From Natronomonas marina (lineage in GTDB: Archaea; Halobacteriota; Halobacteria; Halobacteriales; Haloarculaceae), in NCBI RefSeq assembly GCF_024298905.1, contig NZ_CP101154.1, positions 186,001 to 250,000 on the forward strand: a DNA stretch of 64,000 bases, in the 5' to 3' direction. Positions within the stretch are counted from its first letter, which is position 1. Each line of letters begins with the position of its first letter. The notes under the pieces are model-generated. The model saw only the letters and a list, made by a program, of their open reading frames with translations. It ran no database searches and was not told the origin of the DNA. This document shows positions 50,579 to 59,031 of this stretch, one piece after another. The position numbers and the translations under genes were made by a program.

Positions 50579-52042
50579 CTAGTCGTCGGAGCCGCCGACC
50601 TGTTCGTGCTTGTGCAAAAGCGCCATCCGCTCTTTGAGGTCGACGCCCTTCTTCTCGTAGGCGCGGATGCGGTAGTAGTAGAGAGCCGCGGACAGGATCA
50701 TCCAGGCGAGGACGACGGCCAGCGCCGAGGGTGCGCTCTGGACGACCAGCAGCGTGAACAAAAGCGAGACGACGACGTTGCCGACGGCGACGATTCGCAG
50801 CACCGGCATCGGGAGTTTGTAGATGGAGTACTCGTAGCGCTGCGGGAACACCTTCGGGAGGTTCCACAGCGCGATGCCGCCGATCATGAAGGCGATGAAG
50901 ATGCCGGTGACGACGACGACGACGAGCCAGTCCAGCAGGTCGGGCGGGGTGATTGCGTCCATCTGGCTGATGAACGGCGCGGCCAAAATCGGCGGGATTC
51001 CGAACAGCAGGATGGCCCGGTGGGGCGTGTTGTAGCGGTCGTGGACCTTCGCAAAGACATCCGGGAGCACCTCGTCGCGGGCCGCCCGCATCACGGTCCG
51101 GGAGTAGGAGGTAAACAGCGTGTTGACCGTCGTCGCGGCGGCGACCAGCGCGGCGACGCCGACGACGAGCAGTATCGGCGCCGGGAGCACGCCCTCGCCG
51201 ACCGCCGCCAGGCCGCCCTCGACGGGTTCGCCGCCGAGTTCGCCGGAGGCGGTCATGTTCTCCAGCGGGATGGCGCCGATGAGCGTGAACACGATGGCGA
51301 TGGACAGCACCGTCACGATGGCCATGCCGATGGCGAGCACGCGGGGGATGTTCTCGACGGGGTTCTCCAGTTCCTCGCCGATTTCGATTATCATGCCGAA
51401 GCCCTGGAACGGGATGTACAGCGTGACGACGGCCAGCAGGAACGGCGCGAAGCCGTCGGCGAACGGCTGGCCCTCTCCGTCGGGGAACAGCGGCGTGTAG
51501 TTGGCCGTCTCGACGTGGGGGAGCCCCGACAGGACGAACGCGAGCATGCCGGCGATGAGAAGCAGGACGAACGCGATCTGGACCTTCGTGACGATCTTGA
51601 CGCCGACGTAGTTCAACACGAGGAAGACGCCGAGCAGCGCCCACACCGCGGCGACGGTGGGCACCGACGCCCCGAACGTCTCGAGGATGCCGTTGAGGTA
51701 GTCGGCGAAGCCGATGGCGGCGAAAAGCAGGTACGACCACACCGCCAGCACGGGCACCGAGACGCCGAGCAGGCCCCAGAAGGGCCCGACGAGCCGCGAG
51801 CCGTAGACGTAGATGCCGCCGGCCACCGGGATGGCCCCGCCCAACTGCAACAGGAGCAGGACGCCCAGCACCATCGGCACGATGGAGACGAGGATGGCGA
51901 GCGTGATCGAGGGGCCGGCCGCGGCCGCCATCTGTGTCGGCACGATGAAGATGCTCATTCCGAGTGCGGTCCCGACCAGCAGGGCGACGGCGCCCCAGAG
52001 ACCGACCTGTTCGTCTATCAGTTTGTAGTCTTCGGCTGCCAT
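50579..52042 (-). CDS. APC superfamily amino-acid permease
   Basis: The 487-residue protein has about twelve hydrophobic helices. It begins EDYKLIDEQVGLWGAVALLV, and the APC glycine-rich first helix is LLVGTALGMSIFIVP. FGMIIEIGEELENPVENIPR corresponds to the helix 6 region. The substrate is not known. It ends DLKERMALLHKHEQVGGSDD with no Usp domain. A tandem Usp protein (52120-53010) is encoded immediately upstream on the same strand, so the permease and stress domains are split where the divergent gene fuses them. Confidence 0.88.
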   Translation of the reverse strand: MAAEDYKLIDEQVGLWGAVALLVGTALGMSIFIVPTQMAAAAGPSITLAILVSIVPMVLGVLLLLQLGGAIPVAGGIYVYGSRLVGPFWGLLGVSVPVLAVWSYLLFAAIGFADYLNGILETFGASVPTVAAVWALLGVFLVLNYVGVKIVTKVQIAFVLLLIAGMLAFVLSGLPHVETANYTPLFPDGEGQPFADGFAPFLLAVVTLYIPFQGFGMIIEIGEELENPVENIPRVLAIGMAIVTVLSIAIVFTLIGAIPLENMTASGELGGEPVEGGLAAVGEGVLPAPILLVVGVAALVAAATTVNTLFTSYSRTVMRAARDEVLPDVFAKVHDRYNTPHRAILLFGIPPILAAPFISQMDAITPPDLLDWLVVVVVTGIFIAFMIGGIALWNLPKVFPQRYEYSIYKLPMPVLRIVAVGNVVVSLLFTLLVVQSAPSALAVVLAWMILSAALYYYRIRAYEKKGVDLKERMALLHKHEQVGGSDD

Positions 52043-52119
52043 CGTGTGCTATGCTACCGTACCAGCCCACTGCCTTGAAGATATCCCCGCCGAAGCGCGG
52101 CCGGGACGACATCGGCCGG

Positions 52120-53010
52120 TCATCGCCGGGCGAACAGCCGTTCGAGCAGCGACCGGTCGCTCGGCCGTTCGGCCAGGAGTACGGGCGTCTCCAACTCCTC
52201 CAGTACCGAGAACGCCAGCGACCCGCGGACGATCCGGGAGAGCAGGCCCCGCTCGGTCGCGCCGACGACAACGAGCGTCGCATCGCCGGCGGCGCGCTCG
52301 ATGCTCGCCTCGACGTCGCCGGTCTCCAGCAGTATCTCGGCGTCGGCGAGACCGTGCTCGGCCGCCCACGACTCGACGAACGCACGGGCGTCCGTTTCGT
52401 CTTCACCGGCAACGTACAGCACCGACACCGCGGCGCCGGCGACGTCCCGCAGTGCGCGGGCGACCTCGGCCGAGAGGTCCGACGAGTAGCCGCCGGCCGT
52501 CGGCACGAGTACCTTCGAGGGGTCGAACGTCCGGCCGTTCAACACGAGGACGTCGCAGGGCAGGTCGTGGGTGAGTTCCTCGAGGGCGCCCTCGGCGCGA
52601 CCGCCCGCGAGACGCGCCCCGCCGTAGCCCATCACCAGGGCGTCGGCGTCGTAGGTGCGGGCGGCGTCGAACACCTCCTCGAGACCGCGGTGCGAGAGGA
52701 CCGTCTTCGTCTCGACGGCGACGCCGTAGGCTTCGGCGTCGGCCCTCGCGTCCGCGAGCAGTCGCTCGGATTCGGCCAGCAGTCGCTCGTTCTCGGCAGC
52801 CGCCTCCAGTGCGGTCTGGTCGGGTACCTGGACGACGTGGGCGGCCAGCACCGTCCCGTCCCGGGCCTCCGCCAGCGCGGCGGCCAGCGTCACGAGCGCC
52901 CGCTCTGTCCGGGGGTTCGACAGCGCGACCATGACCGTGCCCCCCGCGTCGGCACCGCTCGGCGCGGGGTCGGCCGCGGCGTCCCCGTTCGGGGCTCCGG
53001 CGTCGGACAC
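52120..53010 (-). CDS. Tandem universal stress protein (two Usp domains)
   Basis: The 296-residue soluble protein has two Usp domains, about 25-160 and 165-290. The first includes LSNPRTERALVTLAAALAEA and ALVMGYGGARLAGGRAEGAL. The second includes VVGATERGLLSRIVRGSLAF, close to the G-x2-G-x9-GS pattern. It is clearly paralogous to the C-terminal half of the fused permease at 53254-55590. The shared phrases include FVESWAAEHGL and DAEILLETGDVEASIERA. The permease gene downstream on the same strand begins 78 bp away. Confidence 0.88.
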   Translation of the reverse strand: MSDAGAPNGDAAADPAPSGADAGGTVMVALSNPRTERALVTLAAALAEARDGTVLAAHVVQVPDQTALEAAAENERLLAESERLLADARADAEAYGVAVETKTVLSHRGLEEVFDAARTYDADALVMGYGGARLAGGRAEGALEELTHDLPCDVLVLNGRTFDPSKVLVPTAGGYSSDLSAEVARALRDVAGAAVSVLYVAGEDETDARAFVESWAAEHGLADAEILLETGDVEASIERAAGDATLVVVGATERGLLSRIVRGSLAFSVLEELETPVLLAERPSDRSLLERLFARR

Positions 53011-53158
53011 GACTCTCTTCCCTCGTCGTAGCTGGTGCGGCCGGACACAAAACCGCTCCGACGGCCCTTACGGGCGACGCCTCGCGGCGACTCGCCGGCC
53101 TCGAGGGGCGGAACGACCAGCCGATAGTGGTGTCGTGTCACTGGCCGAGATAAACGAG

Positions 53159-53164
53159 TATAAG
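53159..53164 (+). promoter_or_regulatory. TATA box for leaderless leader-peptide/permease transcript
   Basis: The hexamer TATAAG at 53159-53164, preceded by purine-rich CGAG, lies 30 nt upstream of the ATG at 53189. This is the normal haloarchaeal distance for a transcript that starts at the initiation codon. The permease ATG at 53254 is too far from it for a leaderless start. Confidence 0.7.
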
Positions 53165-53188
53165 TAGACTCTTGGCGAACACGGTCGT

Positions 53189-53257
53189 ATGTCGGTATCC
53201 CCGCGGAGCCTCGTCCGTGCAACGACCGGCGGTTGGTGCGGGTCGATACGGCAATGA
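53189..53257 (+). CDS. Leader-peptide ORF, 22 codons, coupled to permease
   Basis: The ATG at 53189 opens a 22-residue peptide that ends TGA at 53255-53257. The permease ATG (53254-53256) overlaps that stop (ATGA). It follows a strong TATA box by 30 nt, so ribosomes would start here first and reinitiate at the permease. The peptide (MSVSPRSLVRATTGGWC and GSIRQ) has arginine, tryptophan and cysteine but no obvious run of one amino acid. It may be a cis-acting leader peptide. Confidence 0.45.
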   Translation: MSVSPRSLVRATTGGWCGSIRQ

Positions 53258-55590
53258 GCGACGAGGAACTCGCCAAGGACCTGGGGCCGCTGGCGGCGCT
53301 CACCATCGGCGTCGGGACGATGATCGGCGCCGGCATCTTCGTCCTCCCCGGGACGGCCGTCGCCCGCGCGGGGCCGCTGGCGGCGGCGACGTTCGTCCTC
53401 GGCGGCGTCATCGCGCTTTTCACCGCGCTGTCGGCGTCGGAACTCGGCACCGCGATGCCCAAATCCGGCGGCGCGTACTTCTACATCAACCGGGCGCTCG
53501 GCCCGCTCTTCGGCTCCATCAGCGGGTGGGCCAACTGGCTCGGCCTGGCCTTCGCCTCCGCCTTCTACATGTACGGGCTCGGCGAGTACGTCAACACGCT
53601 GGTGGGCGCGCCCGCGCTCGCCGTCGGGCCGCTCGCGCTGGAGGCCGCACAGGTCATCGGTCTCGTCGGCGCGCTGCTGTTCATCGCCGTCAACTACGTC
53701 GGCGCCAAGGAGACCGGCGGTCTCCAGATCGTCATCGTGCTGTTGCTTCTCGGCATTCTCGCGGTGTTCACGGCCGTCGGCCTGCTGAACGCCGACCTCG
53801 AATCGCTGAGACCCATCGCACCGCCCGGCACGACGGGGGAGGTCCTGCCGGTGACCGCCATCGTCTTCGTCTCCTATCTCGGCTTCGTCCAGATCACCTC
53901 CGTCGCCGAGGAGATCAAAGACCCCGGCAGGAACCTGCCCCGGGCGGTCATCGGGTCGGTACTGCTCGTGACGACGGTCTACGCGCTCTTCCTGGTCGTC
54001 CTGCTGGCGGCGGTGCCGAACGAACTCGTCGCCGGCAACGACACCGCCGTCGTCGACGCCGCGCGACTGCTCTTCGGACAGTACGGCGCCTTCGGCTTCG
54101 ATCTGAGCGTCCTCGGGTGGGGGATGCTCCTGTTCGGCGGCCTGCTGGCGACGGCCTCCTCCGCGAACGCCTCCATCCTCTCGTCGTCACGCATCAACTT
54201 CGCTATGGGCCGAGAGAAGATCGTCACCCCCGAACTCAACGAGATACACGACCGCTTCGGAACGCCCTACCGCTCTATCGCCATCACGGGCGGGCTCATC
54301 ATCGTGTTCCTCCTGGCCGGCAACCTCGAGTTGCTGGCGACAGCCGGGTCGGTGCTGCACCTCATCGTCTACGGGCTGTTGAACCTCGCGTTGATCGTCA
54401 TGCGGGAGGCCGAACCGCCCGGCTACGACCCCGACTACGAGGTGCCGCTGTACCCGGTGGTCCCGATCGTCGGCGCCGTGACGTCCTTCGCGCTCATCAT
54501 CTACATCGAACCGCTCGTGGTCGTCCTGTCGGCGGGGCTGGTCGCCTTCGCCATCCTGTGGTACTTCCTCTACGCCCGCAAGCGGGTCGAGAGTTCCGGC
54601 GTGCTGGCCCAGTGGATTCTCGACCGCTCCGAGGAGATGCCGGACGCGGCCGTCTCGGCGGCCAGTTCGGTCCAGCCCGAACCCGAGGGCTACCGGGTGA
54701 TGGTCCCGCTGTCGAACCCCGCCACCGAGAAGCACCTCATCACGCTCGGGTCGGCCATCGCCAGCCAGAACGACGGGACGGTCGTCGCGGTCAACATCGC
54801 CAACGTCCCCGACCAGACGTCGCTGGCGGCCGCCCTCGAACGGGGCGCTCACGACGCGGCCCAGGACCTCCTCGACCGCGCAGAGGCCGACGCCGAGACC
54901 TTCGGCGTCGACGTCGAGACCCACGTCGTCCTCTCGCACCGCACCTTCGAGGAGGTGTTCGACGCCGCCCGCACCTACGACGCCGACGTGACGGTGATGG
55001 GCTGGGGCGAGGACGCACACGGGTCGCCGGGCCGCGCCGAGTCCGCCATCGACGAGTTGGCCTACTCGCTGCCCTGTGACTTCCTGGTCTTCCGGGACCG
55101 CGGCTTCGACGCCTCGCGGTTGCTCGTCCCGACCGCCGGTGGGCCCGACTCGGCGCTGTCGGCCGCCGTCGCCCGAATGTTGCGGGCGGAGTTCGACTCG
55201 GAGGTGACGCTCCTGCACGTCGCCGAGGAGGGCGAGGCGGCCGAGGGGCGTGCGTTCCTCGAGTCGTGGGCGGCCGAGCACGGCCTGGAGGACGCCGAGT
55301 TCCTCGTCGAGACCGGCGACGTCGAGGGGAGCATCGAACGCGCCGCCAGGGAGGCGACGATGCTCATCATCGGCGCGACCGAGCGGGGCCTGCTCTCGCG
55401 GCTCGTCCGCGGGTCGCTCGTCCTCGACGTCCTCTACGACGTCGACTGTTCGGTCCTGTTGGCCGAGAAGAAACACGAGCGGAGCCTGCTCGACCGGCTC
55501 TTCGGCTCCGGCGCCCGCGGCGAGGACGCCGACGAGCGGGGCATCGAACCCGCCGCGACATCCCACGGCAACGACGCTGCACCGGAGTAG
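53254..55590 (+). CDS. APC-type amino-acid permease fused to two C-terminal Usp domains
   Basis: The 778-residue protein has about twelve transmembrane helices in residues 1-445 (LTIGVGTMIGAGIFVLPGTA near 20-39, the APC signature). Two Usp domains follow (about 470-610 and 615-745). The second Usp has GATERGLLSRLVRGSLVL. The fused form suggests the soluble domains sense nucleotides or stress and control transport. I used the ATG at 53254, which overlaps a leader-peptide stop. Substrate unknown. A split version, tandem Usp plus permease, lies divergently at 50579-53010. Confidence 0.9.
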   Translation: MSDEELAKDLGPLAALTIGVGTMIGAGIFVLPGTAVARAGPLAAATFVLGGVIALFTALSASELGTAMPKSGGAYFYINRALGPLFGSISGWANWLGLAFASAFYMYGLGEYVNTLVGAPALAVGPLALEAAQVIGLVGALLFIAVNYVGAKETGGLQIVIVLLLLGILAVFTAVGLLNADLESLRPIAPPGTTGEVLPVTAIVFVSYLGFVQITSVAEEIKDPGRNLPRAVIGSVLLVTTVYALFLVVLLAAVPNELVAGNDTAVVDAARLLFGQYGAFGFDLSVLGWGMLLFGGLLATASSANASILSSSRINFAMGREKIVTPELNEIHDRFGTPYRSIAITGGLIIVFLLAGNLELLATAGSVLHLIVYGLLNLALIVMREAEPPGYDPDYEVPLYPVVPIVGAVTSFALIIYIEPLVVVLSAGLVAFAILWYFLYARKRVESSGVLAQWILDRSEEMPDAAVSAASSVQPEPEGYRVMVPLSNPATEKHLITLGSAIASQNDGTVVAVNIANVPDQTSLAAALERGAHDAAQDLLDRAEADAETFGVDVETHVVLSHRTFEEVFDAARTYDADVTVMGWGEDAHGSPGRAESAIDELAYSLPCDFLVFRDRGFDASRLLVPTAGGPDSALSAAVARMLRAEFDSEVTLLHVAEEGEAAEGRAFLESWAAEHGLEDAEFLVETGDVEGSIERAAREATMLIIGATERGLLSRLVRGSLVLDVLYDVDCSVLLAEKKHERSLLDRLFGSGARGEDADERGIEPAATSHGNDAAPE

Positions 55591-55636
55591 CCGTCCGCCG
55601 ACAGCACTTACAACGGTCCGGCTCGAACCCCCCGAC

Positions 55637-56065
55637 ATGAGCACGGACCTGTTTGCGACCGTTTTCGTCCCGATCGCCGACCCCGACGACGCCGGCGAGA
55701 CCGCCAGGTCGATAGCGCCGTACCTCGAGCCGGACTCGGAACTCCTCGTGGCTCACGTCGTCCCGAAGGGCGGGGGCGTCCCGGACAAGGCGTCGGTCGA
55801 GCAGCGGGAGGAGTACGCCGAGGAGGCCTACGAGACCTTCCGCGAGCAGCTCCCCGAGGCGGTTTCGATGACGCCGGTGACGCTCTACGGGCGCGACGTG
55901 GGCGAGACGATCGTCGAGGGCGCCGTCGAGGCCGGCGCGACGGCCATCGTCTACACGCCGCGGGGCGTGAGTCGGTGGATCGACCTGCTCACGGGTAGCG
56001 TCTCCGACGACCTCCTCGAGAACGGTGAGTTACCGGTCGTCGTCCTCCCGGGCGACGACGAGTAG
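55637..56065 (+). CDS. Universal stress protein (UspA) family
   Basis: This is a single Usp domain of 142 residues that starts LFATVFVPIADPDDAGETAR and ends PVVVLPGDDE. It has TPRGVSRWIDLLTGSVSDDL, which only partly keeps the nucleotide loop. It follows the permease-Usp gene on the same strand by 46 bp and may be cotranscribed. The stop abuts that of the small convergent gene at 56066. Confidence 0.85.
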   Translation: MSTDLFATVFVPIADPDDAGETARSIAPYLEPDSELLVAHVVPKGGGVPDKASVEQREEYAEEAYETFREQLPEAVSMTPVTLYGRDVGETIVEGAVEAGATAIVYTPRGVSRWIDLLTGSVSDDLLENGELPVVVLPGDDE

Positions 56066-56245
56066 TCAGGAGGTGGTAAAGCCGCCCGACTCGTCGTACT
56101 CCTCGAGGACCCACTCCAGTTCCTCGATGGCCCGGAGGATGGCAACCTCGGCGGTGTCCTCGAACTCCGAGGACGGCGGGTCGAAGTCGTCGTACTGGTC
56201 CTCCAGTGCCGCGATTCGCTCGCGGATCTCCGCTTCGGTTCGCAT
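56066..56245 (-). CDS. Small acidic helical protein, 59 residues
   Basis: The 59-residue protein is helical and coiled-coil-like (MRTEAEIRERIAALEDQYDD, then VAILRAIEELEWVLEEYDES). It is acidic with haloarchaeal codon use. The ATG at 56245 is the only start giving this composition. It converges on the Usp gene with no gap. Function unknown. Confidence 0.6.
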   Translation of the reverse strand: MRTEAEIRERIAALEDQYDDFDPPSSEFEDTAEVAILRAIEELEWVLEEYDESGGFTTS

Positions 56246-56409
56246 ACACGGACCCTTCTCGGGCGACCCCTTTGTCCTTGCGGCGGCTGTCCGGGTGGTG
56301 TTCGGAGCACGCTGGTGACGTTCCCACGGGCGTACCGAAACTCCGAAACCGGCGGCGGTTCCCGGCCGCTGTGCCGGATACGGGGCGCGCGTGGTCATTC
56401 CGCCCGCAA

Positions 56410-56883
56410 TCACTCCCCGCGTTTGCCGTACGTTTCCGCACCCCACCCGTAGTCCGACGCCTCGTCGTTCCGTTCGAGGTAGCGCTCCAGTACCTCCCGC
56501 ACCGCTTGGCCGAGGTCCGCTAACTCGCCGTCGATCATCGAAACCGTGCTCGAATCGAGCGACTCGGCCGCCTCTCGCTCCCGTGGGGTGCCCGAAACCG
56601 TCGGAGCGTCGACGCGAAGGCGGTCTTCGGTCGGGTCCCAGTAGAAGTCGAGCGCCTGGAACAGGCCGAGGTCGCCGACGATTTCGACCTGCGTTTCGTC
56701 GAGGTTCGTGTACTCGGCCCACTCGTTGAACCCCTCTTTCCACGCCCCCTCTTCGAGCAGGTCTTCGATGTCCTCGCGGTAGAAGTCCTCCGACCCGAGC
56801 GTCTCTTCTTGCCACTCGAACTCGCGCGGCGTTCCTCGGTTCGAGAGGTCCGGCGGATCCGGAACCCCGGTATCGCGCGCCAT
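56410..56883 (-). CDS. Unknown acidic protein, 157 residues
   Basis: This soluble acidic protein has no recognised domain or motif. It begins MARDTGVPDPPDLSNRGT and contains FEWQEETLGSEDFYREDIED and LGLFQALDFYWDPTEDRL, then a serine-rich stretch and a C-terminal helix with GQAVREVLERYLERNDEA. A TTTAT box lies about 28 nt upstream of the ATG at 56883. I do not recognise a homologue. GC is a little below the neighbours. Confidence 0.65.
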   Translation of the reverse strand: MARDTGVPDPPDLSNRGTPREFEWQEETLGSEDFYREDIEDLLEEGAWKEGFNEWAEYTNLDETQVEIVGDLGLFQALDFYWDPTEDRLRVDAPTVSGTPREREAAESLDSSTVSMIDGELADLGQAVREVLERYLERNDEASDYGWGAETYGKRGE

Positions 56884-56994
56884 GCCAGTGGTTTCGCCGG
56901 TACCACGATAAAGGCTACAACAGTTCCCAACAGGACGGAACGAGACGCATCTCGCAGGCGAACGTACCGTGACTGGACGGAGGGTGCGTAGCGA

Positions 56995-57594
56995 TCATAC
57001 CCCGAGCCACTCGTCGTTTCGGACCTGATACCCGTTCGCCCGACAGAACTTCGCCGCCTCTCGGCGCACCGCCCGGGATGTCGGGAGCGTTTCTCCGTCG
57101 CGGATTCGCTCGACGACCCAGTCGCTGATGGCCCGAATCCCTTCGTCGTCGTCGTCGGCGTCGATTGCTTCGAGCTCTCGGAAGGTCTTCTCGTACGCTT
57201 TGCGCTGTGTCCAGCCGAACTCCGTATCCCGGAGCGTCTTGCTGGCTTCCACGACTCGTTTCATTGCCGCGGCAACTGTCGGCCGCTGTATCTGTACCCG
57301 GACGGCATCTGGAGAGTCGAACGTCTCCTCGTCCGTCTCCGGTACTAGTTCCTCGATACTGTAGCTCCCCTCGACCGATTCGATCTCGTAATCGCCGATT
57401 GCTGCGACGACCTCGGTCCCCGACGCCGGGAATGTCAGTTCTTCTAGTTCTACCTCGAAATCGGCGAGTACCTCCGCGTCCACGGGTGGTTCTATTTCGT
57501 CGCCGCGCTCCAGCTCTGTTGCGATTTCACGCTCCCGCTGGCGTCTTTCGTCGTCGCGTGCTTGCCTGTCTCGACCGCGCTTGTCGTCCGCCAT
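56995..57594 (-). CDS. DUF5789 family protein
   Basis: The 199-residue protein starts MADDKRGRDRQARDDERRQR, a charged N-terminus typical of the haloarchaeal DUF5789 family. It continues with PPVDAEVLADFEVELEELTF and GTEVVAAIGDYEIESVEGSY. A later helical segment includes TVAAAMKRVVEASKTLRDTE. Function unknown. It is divergent from msrB. GC is a little below the window average. Confidence 0.75.
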   Translation of the reverse strand: MADDKRGRDRQARDDERRQREREIATELERGDEIEPPVDAEVLADFEVELEELTFPASGTEVVAAIGDYEIESVEGSYSIEELVPETDEETFDSPDAVRVQIQRPTVAAAMKRVVEASKTLRDTEFGWTQRKAYEKTFRELEAIDADDDDEGIRAISDWVVERIRDGETLPTSRAVRREAAKFCRANGYQVRNDEWLGV

Positions 57595-57761
57595 TCTATG
57601 ACGTTGGCTCTCCAGCCGCATAGCCCTGTGGTCGACAACGGGTACTCCAGACGAGTACGTCAGCCATCGTGGCCTCGTGTCCCGGTCGTCGCGCCGCGGG
57701 TCGACTCGTTCGGTCACCCGGCGGCACAACCGGCAAGCCGCTGGCGCTCCAAGGGGTCGGT

Positions 57762-58157
57762 ATGGCCCAGGAAATCCCCCAGACCGACGAGGAGTGGCGC
57801 GAGGTCCTGACCGACGAGGAGTACCGTATCCTCCGCGAGCAGGGCACCGAACCGAAGTTCAGCGGCGAGTACCTCGGCAAGGACGACGACGGCGTCTACC
57901 GGTGTGCGGGCTGTGGCGCCGAACTGTTCGATTCCGAGACCAAGTTCGACTCCAACTCCGGGTGGCCCTCCTTCTACGAGGCCGAGGACGGTGCGGTCGA
58001 ACTCCGCGAGGACCGCAGCCACGGGATGGTCCGGACGGAGGTCGTCTGTGCCCGCTGTGAGGGTCACCTCGGACACGTCTTCGACGACGGCCCGGAGCCG
58101 ACCGGCAAGCGGTTCTGCATGAACTCCGTCGCTCTGGAGTTCGACGACGAGGAGTGA
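57762..58157 (+). CDS. msrB: Peptide-methionine (R)-S-oxide reductase MsrB
   Basis: MsrB repairs R-sulfoxides of methionine. The 131-residue protein has zinc cysteines in CAGCG and CARC (residues about 47-50 and 95-98). GHLGHVFDDGPEPTGKRFCM follows, where the reactive cysteine is in RFCMNS. DSNSGWPSF is also present. With msrA at 48274-48807 it covers both sulfoxide stereoisomers. Confidence 0.95.
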   Translation: MAQEIPQTDEEWREVLTDEEYRILREQGTEPKFSGEYLGKDDDGVYRCAGCGAELFDSETKFDSNSGWPSFYEAEDGAVELREDRSHGMVRTEVVCARCEGHLGHVFDDGPEPTGKRFCMNSVALEFDDEE

Positions 58158-58235
58158 CGGGGAACGTCCCCGGCGCTGCCGTCCCCGCGGAAGTGACAAC
58201 CCTCTTGTGAATCCGACGACAACTCCGAAGTCAGG

Positions 58236-58949
58236 ATGACCACGAACGAGACGGCCGGCCTGACCCGGCGCGGCCTGTTCCGGACGGGCGCGGGCGCGGC
58301 CGCCGCTGCCGCCGTGGCGTCGACCGCGAGCGCCCAGACCGAGTTCGACTACGGCGACTGGTTCGAGGACGTGCCGAACTTCGAGGGGACGGTCGACCGG
58401 ACCGGCGAGAGCGAGGTGACCGTCACCGTCGGTCCCGGCGGCGACCTGGTCTTCGACCCGCCCGCCGTCCACGTCGACCCCGGGACGACGGTCGTCTTCG
58501 AGTGGGACCAGGGCTTTCACAACGTCGCCGAACGGGAATCCGGCCAGCGGTACGGAAGCGAGACGACCGACGAGTCCGGGACGACCTACTCGGTCACCTT
58601 CGAGAGCGACGGTATCTCGACGTACGTCTGTGAACCTCACGTCGACGCCGGCATGAAGGGCGCCGTCGCGGTCGGGTCCGGCGAGGGCGTCCCCGAGATA
58701 ACCGAAGGGGAGATGCAGGCCGGGGGCGGGAACGGCGGTGGGGGAAGCGAGGGGGGCGGCGAGAGCGACGGCGAGGGTGGCGGCAGCGGGAACGAGGGTA
58801 GCGAGAGTGGCGGTGGCGAGGGCGTCAACGTCGACACCGACGTGCTCGCGCTGTACGGCGTCGCCGCCCTGCTCGCCTTCCTCTCCCCGCTGGGGCTGTT
58901 CGCGCTGATGGCCCGTCACGCGCGGAACCAGCCCGACGAGGGACCGTAG
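58236..58949 (+). CDS. Halocyanin-type blue copper protein, exported and membrane-anchored
   Basis: The 237-residue protein has a Tat signal LTRRGLFRTGAGAAAAAAV (residues 9-27). A halocyanin cupredoxin domain follows at about 60-160, with copper ligands H (QGFHNVAE), C (YVCEPH), H and M (HVDAGMKGAV). A glycine/glutamate/serine-rich linker and a C-terminal hydrophobic anchor (about 205-225) come after. It probably shuttles electrons outside the membrane. The redox partner is not in the window. The linker is unusually glycine-rich and acidic. Confidence 0.93.
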   Translation: MTTNETAGLTRRGLFRTGAGAAAAAAVASTASAQTEFDYGDWFEDVPNFEGTVDRTGESEVTVTVGPGGDLVFDPPAVHVDPGTTVVFEWDQGFHNVAERESGQRYGSETTDESGTTYSVTFESDGISTYVCEPHVDAGMKGAVAVGSGEGVPEITEGEMQAGGGNGGGGSEGGGESDGEGGGSGNEGSESGGGEGVNVDTDVLALYGVAALLAFLSPLGLFALMARHARNQPDEGP

Positions 58950-59031
58950 AACGTCCCCGACCGGGGTCTCTCTGTGGGACCCGTTCGCTTCCGACCGGAC
59001 GCTTATCTCCGCGGCCGTCCAACCGACGGCC

